NCBI RefSeq assembly: GCF_001542775.1
Contig: NZ_CP014145.1
Span: forward strand, 2,356,001 to 2,420,000
Reading direction: 5' to 3'
Length of the DNA stretch: 64,000 nt
Source of the DNA: Microterricola viridarii
Lineage (GTDB): Bacteria > Actinomycetota > Actinomycetes > Actinomycetales > Microbacteriaceae
Each line of letters opens with the position of its first letter. The first letter of the stretch is position 1. Both the position numbers and the translations under genes were made by a program. A model generated the notes under the pieces. That model was not told the DNA's origin, did not search any database, and was given only the letters and a program-made list of their open reading frames with translations. This document shows positions 7,510 to 17,786 of the stretch, one piece after another.

Positions 7510-8343
7510 TCAGATGCCGATGCGCACGATGTAGTAATCGCTGGTCCAGATCGGCTGCACCCGCACCGAGGCGCCCTCGTACGGCGCGTGCAGGATGTTG
7601 CCGTTGCCGGCGTAGAAGCCGTCGTGGCCGTCCATGATCACGAGGTCGCCGGGCTGGGCATCCTCAATCGAGATGCGCGTGCCCGCGGCTCCCTGACCGT
7701 TCGAGGAGTGCGGCAGCGAGATGCCGAACTGCGCGAAGACGTACATGATGAAGCCGGAGCAGTCGAAGCCGGCCGGCGTGGCCCCGCCGTAGACGTAGGG
7801 AACGCCCTGGTACTGCAGCGCCACGTTGTAGACGGAGCTCATGTCGTAGTTCGGGTAGGCCGGATTGGCGAGGAACTCGCCGACCGAGGGCCCGGAGTAG
7901 GACGCGGCATAGGAGGTCATCTGTGCGGCGACCTCTGCTGCACGCTCAGAGGCGGCCTGTGCGGCCGCTGCGGCCTGGATGTCGGCCTCGCTCACCGCGT
8001 CGTAGCCGTCGGCTGCAACCGTGATGGTGGCGGCCTGCTTGTCGACCTTCACGTCTTGCGCCTCGGCCTGCTTGAGCGCGGTGGCCGCGGATGCAGAGAA
8101 CTGCTGGTCCCCCGCGCCGGGCGCGAACGCGTAGGCGGGCAGAGCGATCGTCGCGACCATCCCGAAGGAGAGTGTCAGGACGACGGTGTTGCGCAACCCC
8201 TTGCTGCGGGGCTTGCTGCGCATTGCTTCCGGGGGCATGACCGCCCGGTTATCGAGTGCCGTCCCCGCTGAGGGAACAAGGGCACTTCCTGCTGAAACTT
8301 GTGTGGAGCCCCTACGGGAGCGCCTGGAACCTAATCGGGCCAA
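7510..8343 (-). CDS. Secreted NlpC/P60 peptidoglycan endopeptidase
   Basis: The protein has 277 residues: a basic N-terminus, one signal or membrane segment ending in ALPAYA (about residues 50-72), then a module (ATITVAADGYDAVSEADI) matching the one in the CHAP hydrolase. An Ala-rich linker leads to a C-terminal NlpC/P60 domain. The catalytic Cys is in FDCSGFIMYVF and the His in GHDGFYAGNG, with the third polar position near ILHAPY. Such enzymes cut D-Glu-diaminopimelate type bonds in cell-wall stem peptides. The start is TTG 8343, chosen because GGAGG lies 5 bases upstream. The 229-base leader separating it from the DtxR gene has no recognised riboswitch. Confidence 0.85.
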   Translation of the reverse strand: MARLGSRRSRRGSTQVSAGSALVPSAGTALDNRAVMPPEAMRSKPRSKGLRNTVVLTLSFGMVATIALPAYAFAPGAGDQQFSASAATALKQAEAQDVKVDKQAATITVAADGYDAVSEADIQAAAAAQAASERAAEVAAQMTSYAASYSGPSVGEFLANPAYPNYDMSSVYNVALQYQGVPYVYGGATPAGFDCSGFIMYVFAQFGISLPHSSNGQGAAGTRISIEDAQPGDLVIMDGHDGFYAGNGNILHAPYEGASVRVQPIWTSDYYIVRIGI

Positions 8344-8572
8344 AGTTACCTCCGGCGCCCCAGCAGCACTAGGTAGCTGCCCCGTCCAATGCGCATACGC
8401 GTATTGTTTTCGAGATCAGAGACGGGTCTGGGGGACGTCTGTTCTCGAGTCCATCGACCGGCTTCTGGTCAGTGGGACTGGATCGACAGTACCCGCTGAC
8501 CGGGTCAAAGTCACATCCCCGAGGCCAATTTCTAACAAATCTGTAACGCTTGGCCCGCCGGATGCCTTGCGA

Positions 8573-9274
8573 TCACTGGGATGCAGCGGTCACAAAAATG
8601 TGGATGGCAACCTCAGCCGGAAGCTCGAGTCCTTCGTCGAATCCGTCGACTTTCACCGACACGTATGAGCCGACCGACGAGAAGGTTCCGATCGCTCCGG
8701 GCATGACACCCGACTGCTTCAGCTGCAGCAGCAGCTCAGGATCGAACTGCACGGGCTCGCCGAGTCGACGCAGCTCGGCCTGCACGGGCACACTGTGACG
8801 GCTGACCAGCTCGACGATGCTCTCGACATCCGTCATGAACGGAGCCGCGGCGGGCTGGCCGAGCTCTTCGAGGCCGGGGATCGGGGTGCCGTAAGGCGAT
8901 TCCGTCGGGAAATTCAGGATTTCGAGCAGCTTGCGCTCAACCTGCTCGCTCATCACGTGCTCCCAGCGGCAGGCCTCGTCGTGCACGAGCTCCCACTCGA
9001 GGCCGATGACCTCGGAGAGCAGCACCTCGGCGAGGCGGTGCTTGCGCATGACGTGCACGGCCTTGCTGCGGCCGGCCGGGGTCAGCTCGAGGTGGCGGTC
9101 GCCTGAGACGACGACGAGTCCGTCGCGCTCCATGCGGGCGATCGTCTGGGAAACGGTGGGGCCGGAGTGGCCGAGCCGCTCCGAGATGCGCGCACGCAGA
9201 GGAACGATGTTCTCCTCTTCGAGATCAAGGATCGTCCGGAGGTACATCTCCGTGGTGTCGATGAGATCCGTCAT
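8573..9274 (-). CDS. DtxR/IdeR-family metal-dependent repressor
   Basis: The 233-residue protein has the three DtxR parts: a winged HTH with MTDLIDTTEMYLRTILDLEE, a dimerisation and metal-binding domain, and a C-terminal SH3-like domain. Metal ligands match IdeR: Met10, the HRLAEVLLSE stretch, and the Cys, Glu and His of ACRWEHVM. With iron (or manganese) bound, such proteins repress uptake genes and control iron storage. GGGGAGG lies 6-8 bases upstream of ATG 9274. It is divergent from serC. Whether it senses iron or manganese cannot be told from the sequence; the Cys ligand favours iron. Confidence 0.9.
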   Translation of the reverse strand: MTDLIDTTEMYLRTILDLEEENIVPLRARISERLGHSGPTVSQTIARMERDGLVVVSGDRHLELTPAGRSKAVHVMRKHRLAEVLLSEVIGLEWELVHDEACRWEHVMSEQVERKLLEILNFPTESPYGTPIPGLEELGQPAAAPFMTDVESIVELVSRHSVPVQAELRRLGEPVQFDPELLLQLKQSGVMPGAIGTFSSVGSYVSVKVDGFDEGLELPAEVAIHIFVTAASQ

Positions 9275-9365
9275 TCGCGCCTCCCCATTTTTAACGCACG
9301 CAGGCGTGCGCAACAGATACGCGCACGTAAGTAACAAGACTACCCGCCCCACGGCGCGCACTTAG

Positions 9366-10490
<1,125 letters not shown>

Positions 10491-10550
10491 ACCGTCGAGC
10501 GGGTCGTGCCAACTTGACTGGCGCGGCCCGCTCGCCACAGACTGGCAGTG

Positions 10551-10780
10551 ATGCGATTCTGGTTGAAAGACAGCGAGCGTCGGCCAGATCCACTGCCGGC
10601 CCGCGCAGACGCGCGCAAAGCCGTGCTCGCCGGAACGGCCATCTGGGTGCTCGCCATCATCGTGAGTCTGGCGTTCTTGCCACAGTTGGATGCCGCCGGC
10701 TTCGGCTGGTGGCTGAGCTGCTCCGTGTTCGGAGCAGCCCTCGGCCTCATCGGCCTCGCCGTCGTGCAGTGGCGCCGGCG

Positions 10781-10784
<4 letters not shown>
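10551..10784 (+). CDS. DUF2530 small membrane protein
   Basis: The 77-residue protein has a charged N-terminus (MRFWLKDSERRPDP) and two membrane segments (about residues 28-45 and 50-70) ending in QWRRR. This matches the DUF2530 family, conserved in actinobacteria beside serC; function unknown. A GTG directly before the ATG is an alternative start. Its end overlaps the end of the convergent DUF3027 gene by four bases. Confidence 0.75.
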
Positions 10785-11572
<788 letters not shown>

Positions 11573-11582
11573 GTTGTTCACG

Positions 11583-11963
11583 CTATGCGTCGAGTTCGTC
11601 GGCGACACGACGCAGCATGGCCGCCGTCGTGGTGGCCTTGTGGCCCTCTGGGTACCGGCCGCGACGCAGTTCGGAGCCGATGCCGTCGAGCCACTTGATG
11701 AGGTCTTCGACCAGCACGGCCATGTCGTCGGCCTTGCGGCGCGATGCCTTGGCAAGGCTCACCGGGGCGTCGAGCACCCGAACGGAGAGCGCCTGGGCGC
11801 CCTTCTTGCCATCGGCGATGCCGAACTCCAGGCGCGTGCCCGGCTTGACGGTGGCGCCAGCGGGCAGTGCCGAGGCGTGCAAGAAGACCTCTTGGCCGTC
11901 ATCTGAGCTGATGAAGCCGAAGCCCTTCTCGTCGTCGTAGAACTTGACCTTGCCGGTAGGCAT
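11583..11963 (-). CDS. Cold-shock domain protein with C-terminal extension
   Basis: The protein has 126 residues. Residues 1-65 form a cold-shock domain with the RNA-binding motifs GKVKFYDDEKGFGFISS and EVFLHAS. The remaining 60 residues form a helical extension found in the actinobacterial long CspB-like proteins, which are nucleic-acid chaperones. GAGG is 6 bases before ATG 11963. It is transcribed toward the DUF3027 gene with 10 bases between them, probably one operon. Confidence 0.88.
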   Translation of the reverse strand: MPTGKVKFYDDEKGFGFISSDDGQEVFLHASALPAGATVKPGTRLEFGIADGKKGAQALSVRVLDAPVSLAKASRRKADDMAVLVEDLIKWLDGIGSELRRGRYPEGHKATTTAAMLRRVADELDA

Positions 11964-12065
11964 ATTGAACCTCACTGAGTGAAAACGCGGGCACGCCGAA
12001 TCGCGGCGTCGTCCAGCTCCTAGCTTATTGGGTTACGGCGGCCTCTGCCCCGTATCCTAGAGATT

Positions 12066-12341
12066 GTGAGCCCGCAAAACCCCGAACCATCCCAGCGCCT
12101 CGAGCGCGTCTTCGCCTACATGGTCGCCGGTGTCATCGGGGCCTCGATTCTCGCCTTTATCGCCGTGATGATCGGCACCGCAACCGGAGCCGGAGCCGAT
12201 GACGGCTTCAGCAAGGGTGTGTGGCCGTTCGTATTCATGTTCCCCCTGGTCGGCCTGCCGATCGGATTTGCACTGATCATCGCCCTCATGGTGGTCTCCA
12301 GCCTGCGCCGCAGCCGTGCGGCACGAGAGAACAAACGGTAG
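12066..12341 (+). CDS. Small two-segment membrane protein
   Basis: A 91-residue product from a GTG start, with hydrophobic segments at about 17-38 and 52-78 separated by GAGADDGFSKG, and a basic C-terminus. No family function is known to me. It lies 5 bases upstream of the helicase-partner gene and is probably co-transcribed with it. Confidence 0.7.
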   Translation: MSPQNPEPSQRLERVFAYMVAGVIGASILAFIAVMIGTATGAGADDGFSKGVWPFVFMFPLVGLPIGFALIIALMVVSSLRRSRAARENKR

Positions 12342-12346
12342 AAGAC

Positions 12347-14281
12347 ATGCTCTCCCTCGCCGCACGACTAAGCGCACTCACCGATGAGCAGTTGGCGGCG
12401 GCCCTCGCCCTGCGCGAGTTTCCGATGGCGGGGGTGCGCGACTACTTTGACCTCGCCGAAGCCCTGCTCGCCCCGGAATCCGTTCACGCCGCACTGGCCA
12501 CACTCGATCGCACCCGGCTCGCAGTTCTAGCAGTGGCGGGCGACCTCATCGCCGAGGCCAGCCCAACCGCCTCCGCCTCCAGCGCCGACACCGCCGGTGG
12601 CCTGTTGGTGGCGGCGGATGCCGCGGCCTCCGCCTCAGCCATCGCCGACCGGCTCTCCGAGCTCGGCCACACGTCCGTCGACGCAGAGATCGTGCGAGCC
12701 AGGGCCGAACGCCTGCACGAGCTGCTGCTCGGCACGCTGAGCGAGGCCGCCGACGGCTCAGCGCAGTTCGCGCCGTTCGCTGCGGTCAGCGAACAGCTGC
12801 GCGGCTGGCCGGCCGCCGGGCTCCCGAGCAGCGCGGAGCTCGCCGCTCCCGACCCCGGCTCCGCAGACACCGCCCCGGCGGCACCCGCGACCGCGGCCAA
12901 CCCCACCCGTGACCGCCTCGCAGCCGAGCACGCGTTCAGGTCCACCGCCGTTGTGGCAGAGCTCGTGGCCGCGCTCATCCTCGACCCGGCCCGCGAGCTG
13001 GCCCGCGGCGGCCTCTCACTGCCGGACGCCAAGCGGCTGGCCGCGGCGGCCGGAATCGAGTTCGAAGAGGTGCCGCGCTATCTCGGGCTCGCCGAACGCG
13101 CTGCGTTGGTTGAGCGAGAGGGCTCGCTCTGGCAGCACAGTGACGCTGGCGAGGAATGGTTGCACGGCTCCATGTCGGAGCGCTGGCGCACCCTGGCCGA
13201 GGCCTGGCTAGGCGGGCTCGCTTCCGATGTGCGCGCGCTGCTCGTGGAACGCGCCCGCGGACCGTGGGGTGACTCGCTGCAGAGCGCCGTGAGTTGGATC
13301 TTCCCCGCCGCCGGCGATTCGCTGCAGCAGCGCATCGACGACCGCACCACCGAGGCCGACCTGCTCGGCATCACCGCCGACGGCGAGCCCAGCTCTGCTG
13401 GCACCGCCCTGCTCGAACAGGGCGGCGAGGAGGCCGCCCGGGTGGTGGCCACACTGCTTCCGCCCGAGGTCTCCACCGTGTACCTGCAGCAGGACCTGAC
13501 GGCGGTCGCCCCCGGCCCGTTGACGCCCAGCGTCGACGCACGGCTGCGCACGGTGGCCGAGGTCGAGAGCCGCGAGCTGGCGTCGAGCTACCGGGTGACG
13601 GCGGCATCCGTGAACCGGGCCCTGGCCGGCGGAGAAACGGCAGAGAGCATCCTCGCCTTCCTCGGCTCGATCTCGCTCACCGGCATCCCCCAGCCGCTGG
13701 AATACCTCGTCACCGAGTCGGCTGCGCGCTACGGCCGGCTCCGGGTCGGACCGGCCGACGACGAGCTGTTCCAGAGCGTGATCCGCTCCGACGATCTCGC
13801 GCTGATACACACCGTGGCTGTCGACCAGGCGCTCTCGGCGTTCGGGCTGCAGCCGGCCGGGCCGAATCGGCTGCACAGTCGCTTCGCCCCCGAGGCGCTG
13901 TTCTGGGCGCTCAGCGACGCCCGCTACCCGGTCGCCATCGAGGATGCCGCCGGCGAGGTCGTGCACCTCACCCGGCGCCGTCCCGCCCGCGCCGAAGTTC
14001 CGGCCGCCATCGACCCGTTGCCCGAGCTGATCGCGACGCTGCGCGACTCCGACGCCGACACCGCGCCGACCGGCCAGGCCTGGCTGGCCCGGCAGATCGA
14101 TCTGGCCATCCGCTCCAAGCACACCCTCGTGGTGAGCGTGCGGATGCCGGGCGGAGAGGTCTCGGATTACCTGTTGGAGCCGGCCAGCGTCGCCAACGGC
14201 CGCCTGCGCGCCCGCGACCGCCGTGCCGACATCGAGCGCACCCTGCCGCTCTCCAGCATCGCCGCCATCGCCACCGCCTAG
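12347..14281 (+). CDS. Helicase-associated (XPB/Ssl2 N-terminal-like) protein
   Basis: The protein has 644 residues without a nucleotide-binding motif. Early residues show a helical region (LSALTDEQLAAALALRE), and the C-terminal 200 residues match the helicase C3 / XPB-Ssl2 N-terminal-like region (SYRVTAASVNRALAGG, LEYLVTESAARYGRLRVG). The gene directly precedes the XPB helicase, as in M. tuberculosis, where the pair is adjacent. A role as partner or regulatory subunit of the helicase in repair is inferred from position. The start is the ATG 5 bases after the previous stop; the region before it encodes an unlikely Pro/Arg-rich sequence. Confidence 0.8.
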   Translation: MLSLAARLSALTDEQLAAALALREFPMAGVRDYFDLAEALLAPESVHAALATLDRTRLAVLAVAGDLIAEASPTASASSADTAGGLLVAADAAASASAIADRLSELGHTSVDAEIVRARAERLHELLLGTLSEAADGSAQFAPFAAVSEQLRGWPAAGLPSSAELAAPDPGSADTAPAAPATAANPTRDRLAAEHAFRSTAVVAELVAALILDPARELARGGLSLPDAKRLAAAAGIEFEEVPRYLGLAERAALVEREGSLWQHSDAGEEWLHGSMSERWRTLAEAWLGGLASDVRALLVERARGPWGDSLQSAVSWIFPAAGDSLQQRIDDRTTEADLLGITADGEPSSAGTALLEQGGEEAARVVATLLPPEVSTVYLQQDLTAVAPGPLTPSVDARLRTVAEVESRELASSYRVTAASVNRALAGGETAESILAFLGSISLTGIPQPLEYLVTESAARYGRLRVGPADDELFQSVIRSDDLALIHTVAVDQALSAFGLQPAGPNRLHSRFAPEALFWALSDARYPVAIEDAAGEVVHLTRRRPARAEVPAAIDPLPELIATLRDSDADTAPTGQAWLARQIDLAIRSKHTLVVSVRMPGGEVSDYLLEPASVANGRLRARDRRADIERTLPLSSIAAIATA

Positions 14282-14369
14282 GGCACACCCCGGCGCCCGG
14301 TCGGGTGCCGGGGCGTGTCGGGGCCGTCATCGCCCCCGCGCCCAGTCGGGCCGCGTAGACTCGGCGGTT

Positions 14370-16019
14370 ATGTCGGATGGCCCACTGATCGTTCAAAGCG
14401 ACCGCACTGTTCTGCTCGAGGTCGCGCACCCGCTCGCCGAGGATGCCCGGCACGACCTTGCGGTGTTCGCCGAGTTGGAGCGTGCGCCGGAGCACATCCA
14501 CAGCTACCGCATCACCCGGCTCGGATTGTGGAACGCGCGCGCCGCCGGCCACGACGCCGCCGACATGCTGGCGACGCTGGAGCGCTACTCGAAGTTCCCC
14601 GTTCCGCAGACGGTGTCGATCGACATCGTCGAGACCGTTGGCCGTTACGGGCGGCTCGTCATCGAGCGCAACGACGAGGGCGGGCTGGTGCTGCGTTCCA
14701 CGGATGTCGCCGTGCTCACCGAGGTGGCCAACGCGAAGAAGATCGCGCCGCTACTGCTCGGCCGCCCCAGCCCCGACACCTTCGACGTGGAGCCGTGGGC
14801 ACGCGGTGCCCTCAAGCAGGAGCTGGTCAAGCTCGGCTGGCCCGCGGAGGACCTCGCCGGCTACACGCCGGGCACGCCGCATCCGATCGACCTGGCCGAG
14901 GACGGCTGGGCGCTGCGCGACTACCAGCAGAAGGCAGTCGACAACTTCTTTGCCGGCGGCTCCGGCGTCGTCGTGCTGCCCTGTGGCGCGGGCAAGACGC
15001 TGGTCGGCGCCGGCGCCATGGCCACCGCCAAGACGAACACGCTGATCCTCGTCACCAACACCGTCAGCGCCCGGCAGTGGCGCGATGAGCTGCTGCGGCG
15101 CACCTCGCTCACCCCAGAGGAGATCGGCGAGTACTCCGGGCAGGTCAAGGAGGTCAAGCCGGTCACGATCGCGACCTACCAGATCCTCACCGCGAAGCGG
15201 AAGGGCGAGTACGCCCACCTCGCCCTGCTCGACGCGATGGACTGGGGCCTCGTGGTCTACGACGAGGTGCACCTGCTGCCGGCACCCGTGTTCAAGCTCA
15301 CCGCCGAGCTGCAGGCCCGCCGCCGACTCGGACTGACCGCGACGCTGGTGCGCGAGGACGGCCGAGAGAGCGACGTGTTCAGCCTGATCGGGCCGAAGCG
15401 CTTCGACGCACCGTGGAAGGAGATCGAGGCGCAGGGCTTCATCTCCCCCGCGAACTGTTACGAGGTGCGCATCGACCTGCCGCAGCACGAGCGGCTGAGC
15501 TATGCCGCCGCTGCAGATGACGAGCGCTACCGCCTGGCCTCGACCGCCCCGGCCAAGCTGGGCGTCGTCAAGCAGCTGGTGGCCAGGCACCGCGGTGAGC
15601 GCATCCTCGTGATCGGCCAATACCTCGATCAGATCGACGAGCTCTCCGACGCGCTCAACGCGCCCAAGATCACCGGCGCGACGCCGGTCGACGAGCGCGA
15701 GCAGCTGTTCCAGGCGTTCCGCGAGGGCCGGGTCGAGGTGCTCGTCGTCTCGAAGGTCGCCAACTTCTCCGTCGACCTGCCCGAGGCGACCGTGGCCATC
15801 CAGGTGTCCGGATCGTTCGGCTCCCGCCAGGAGGAGGCGCAGCGCCTCGGCCGCCTGCTGCGGCCCAAGGAGTCCGGGCTCACCGCGAGCTTCTATTCAC
15901 TGGTCGCCCGCGACACCGTCGACCAGGATTTCGCGCAGAACCGGCAGCGCTTCCTCGCCGAACAGGGCTACAGCTACACGATTCTTGACGCGCACACCCT
16001 CGACGCCGCCGCGGCCTAG
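14370..16019 (+). CDS. XPB/RAD25-type DNA repair helicase
   Basis: The 549-residue superfamily-2 helicase has an N-terminal damage-recognition-like region (1-180). Walker A is in LPCGAGKTLVGAGA (about residue 210), the DEVH box in VVYDEVHLLP, and LGLTATLVREDGRESD contains motif III and the RED motif typical of XPB. A C-terminal helicase lobe holds QVSGSFGSRQEEAQRLGRLL. XPB proteins are 3'-5' DNA unwinding enzymes; the bacterial form is non-essential and probably acts in repair. An imperfect GC hairpin at 14285-14318 lies between this gene and its upstream partner. No strong ribosome binding site is seen before ATG 14370. Confidence 0.9.
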   Translation: MSDGPLIVQSDRTVLLEVAHPLAEDARHDLAVFAELERAPEHIHSYRITRLGLWNARAAGHDAADMLATLERYSKFPVPQTVSIDIVETVGRYGRLVIERNDEGGLVLRSTDVAVLTEVANAKKIAPLLLGRPSPDTFDVEPWARGALKQELVKLGWPAEDLAGYTPGTPHPIDLAEDGWALRDYQQKAVDNFFAGGSGVVVLPCGAGKTLVGAGAMATAKTNTLILVTNTVSARQWRDELLRRTSLTPEEIGEYSGQVKEVKPVTIATYQILTAKRKGEYAHLALLDAMDWGLVVYDEVHLLPAPVFKLTAELQARRRLGLTATLVREDGRESDVFSLIGPKRFDAPWKEIEAQGFISPANCYEVRIDLPQHERLSYAAAADDERYRLASTAPAKLGVVKQLVARHRGERILVIGQYLDQIDELSDALNAPKITGATPVDEREQLFQAFREGRVEVLVVSKVANFSVDLPEATVAIQVSGSFGSRQEEAQRLGRLLRPKESGLTASFYSLVARDTVDQDFAQNRQRFLAEQGYSYTILDAHTLDAAAA

Positions 16020-16041
16020 CCGGACGGGTTGCCTCCCCGGA

Positions 16042-16088
16042 GGTTGAGCCTGTCGAAACCCTGCGACGGGATTTCGACAGGCTCAATC
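16042..16088. repeat. Inverted repeat with GGTTGAGCCTGTCGAAA arms
   Basis: The 17-base arm at 16042-16058 pairs with TTTCGACAGGCTCAATC at 16072-16088 across a 13-base loop. A related hairpin occurs at 34988-35028. It lies between the convergent XPB and RibD-like genes and may act as terminator as well as repeat element. Confidence 0.88.
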
Positions 16089-16124
16089 AGCGGGAGCGGG
16101 TTCAATCAGCGGGACGGGGCTCAA

Positions 16125-16838
16125 TCAGCGCGCGCGGGCGTAGTGCAGCAGCAGCAGGTCGTTGGCCGGGTAGGCGTCCAGCAGCCGCATCCGCCGTGGC
16201 GCCTCGATGAGCCCGTGCGCGATCCGCCCGGCGTCCCCTCCGACGAGCAGCGGACTGAGGCTCAGGCAGAGCTCGTCGACGACGTCGGCGGCGATCAGCT
16301 CGCCGAACAGCCGCGGGCCCCCCTCGCAGAGGATCTGCGGCATCCCCCGCTCGGCCAGCGCCTGCACCAACCGTGCCGGCTCGACGGATGACACCCCGCA
16401 GTCGATCACATCGGCAACCTCGGCGAGTTCCCGGCGCCGCTCGGCCGGGGCTGCCTCATGGGTCAGCACAAGTGGGCGCACCACCGCCTCAGCGAAGAAG
16501 GGATGCTCTGGCGGCAGATCCAGCGACGACGACACCACGGCGAGCGGCGGCTGCTCTCCGAGCCCGTTCTCCTCGCGCCAGGCGATGGCCTCCTCCGGCA
16601 GCCGCAGGCCGCCGTACCCCTCGGCACGCACGGTTCCGGCGCCGACCACGATCACATCGGCGATCGCGCGGAGCACCGTCATCGCCGCTCGGTCTGCAGG
16701 GGTGCCGAGCCCCCCGCTCCGGCCGTCCCGCGTCGCCGCCCCGTCCAGACTGGCGACGAAGTTCACGCGCAGGCGCGGGGTCATCCGCTCCGGCAGCGCG
16801 TAGGCGTCGAACAGTTGCCGGGTCGATGGTCCGGTCAT
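16125..16838 (-). CDS. RibD C-terminal-type pyrimidine/pterin reductase
   Basis: The 237-residue protein is the dihydrofolate-reductase-like RibD C-terminal domain alone, without the deaminase half. MTPRLRVNFVASLDGAAT and GGLGTPADRAAMTVLRAIAD give the substrate and NADPH fold, and VIVVGAGTVRAEGYGG and ILCEGGPRLFGEL are the diagnostic family motifs. It is the last gene of the folE-like, FAD reductase, FolP2-like operon, 6 bases after the FolP2-like stop. A mycobacterial relative (Rv2671) can stand in for dihydrofolate reductase, so action on a pterin rather than a riboflavin precursor is a reasonable inference here. Confidence 0.82.
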   Translation of the reverse strand: MTGPSTRQLFDAYALPERMTPRLRVNFVASLDGAATRDGRSGGLGTPADRAAMTVLRAIADVIVVGAGTVRAEGYGGLRLPEEAIAWREENGLGEQPPLAVVSSSLDLPPEHPFFAEAVVRPLVLTHEAAPAERRRELAEVADVIDCGVSSVEPARLVQALAERGMPQILCEGGPRLFGELIAADVVDELCLSLSPLLVGGDAGRIAHGLIEAPRRMRLLDAYPANDLLLLHYARAR

Positions 16839-16844
16839 GAGCTG

Positions 16845-17786
16845 TCATCCTTGAACATTGAACTCCCCCATGTTGTGTTTCAGATAGCTCGGCTGGCGCA
16901 GACCCAATATCCCCTCGGTCATGCGCACAGCCGCGACACTCTCGGGAACATTATGCATGCGAACAATGCGGGCACCGGCCAGCACGCACGCGACCATCGC
17001 CGCGAGGGAACCCTCGAGCCGCTCACCCCGCGGGGCATCGAGCGTCTCGCCGATGAAGTCCTTGTTCGAGACCGCCACGAGCACCGGGTGCCCGAGGGCG
17101 GTGAGCTCGCCAAGCCGGCGGGTGATCTCCAGCGTGTGCAGCGTGTTTTTGTTCAGGTCGTGGCCGGGGTCGATGATGATGCGCTCCTCCGGCACCCCGC
17201 GTGACACGGCCAACTCGACCCGGCGCAGCAGGAACTCAGAGATCTCGGCCACGACGTCGCCGTATTGCGGGTGCGGGTATTGCGTGCGTGGGCTGGCCAG
17301 GCTGTGGGTGATTACCAGCGTGGCCGCGCTGTCGGCGACCACATCGGCCAGCTCCGGGTGGAACAGGCCGGTGGTGTCGTTGATCACTGTCGCCCCTGCC
17401 TCGATGCCGCGGCGGGCGACCTCTGGCTGGAAGGTGTCGACAGAGATCACACAGTCGGATGCCGCCCGGAGCGCTTGCACGACGGGCAACACCCGCGCGC
17501 ACTCCTCATCGACGGCGAGTTCCGGCCCCGGGGCGAACGGCACCCCGCCGATGTCGACCCAGTCGGCGCCGACCTCCACCGCTGACAGGGAGGCCCGAAC
17601 GGCGTGGTCCAGCGCGAACGTCGCACCTCGGTCGTAGAAGGAGTCCGGTGTGCGGTTCACCACCGCCATCACCGCGACCTGCCGTGAGAAGTCAAAGCTG
17701 CGTTCACCGATCTGGCGTAACGGATACCGCAGCTGCGGCTGCGGGAAGCTCGTCGCCGCATCCTGTCGCACCGGAGGGGCCGTCAT
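16845..17786 (-). CDS. FolP2-like dihydropteroate synthase family protein
   Basis: The 313-residue TIM-barrel protein of the DHPS family carries AVVNRTPDSFYDRG, SVDTFQPEVA, INDTTG, IDPGHDLNKNT, VSNKDFIGETL and RLEGSLAAM. The NRTPDSFYDRG and NKDF forms match mycobacterial FolP2 rather than canonical FolP1 (NVTPDSFSDGG, SRK). Mycobacterial FolP2 was reported to lack dihydropteroate synthase activity, so the true reaction may differ. ATG 17786 overlaps the stop of the FAD reductase gene by four bases (ATGA), which indicates translational coupling. No folB or folK is present beside it. Confidence 0.82.
   Translation of the reverse strand: MTAPPVRQDAATSFPQPQLRYPLRQIGERSFDFSRQVAVMAVVNRTPDSFYDRGATFALDHAVRASLSAVEVGADWVDIGGVPFAPGPELAVDEECARVLPVVQALRAASDCVISVDTFQPEVARRGIEAGATVINDTTGLFHPELADVVADSAATLVITHSLASPRTQYPHPQYGDVVAEISEFLLRRVELAVSRGVPEERIIIDPGHDLNKNTLHTLEITRRLGELTALGHPVLVAVSNKDFIGETLDAPRGERLEGSLAAMVACVLAGARIVRMHNVPESVAAVRMTEGILGLRQPSYLKHNMGEFNVQG

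Noticed and set aside
9281..9340. DtxR box in the DtxR-serC gap
   Set aside because: Short inverted repeats (GCACGCAGGCGTGC) are present but do not match the TTAGGTTAGCCTAACC-type consensus.
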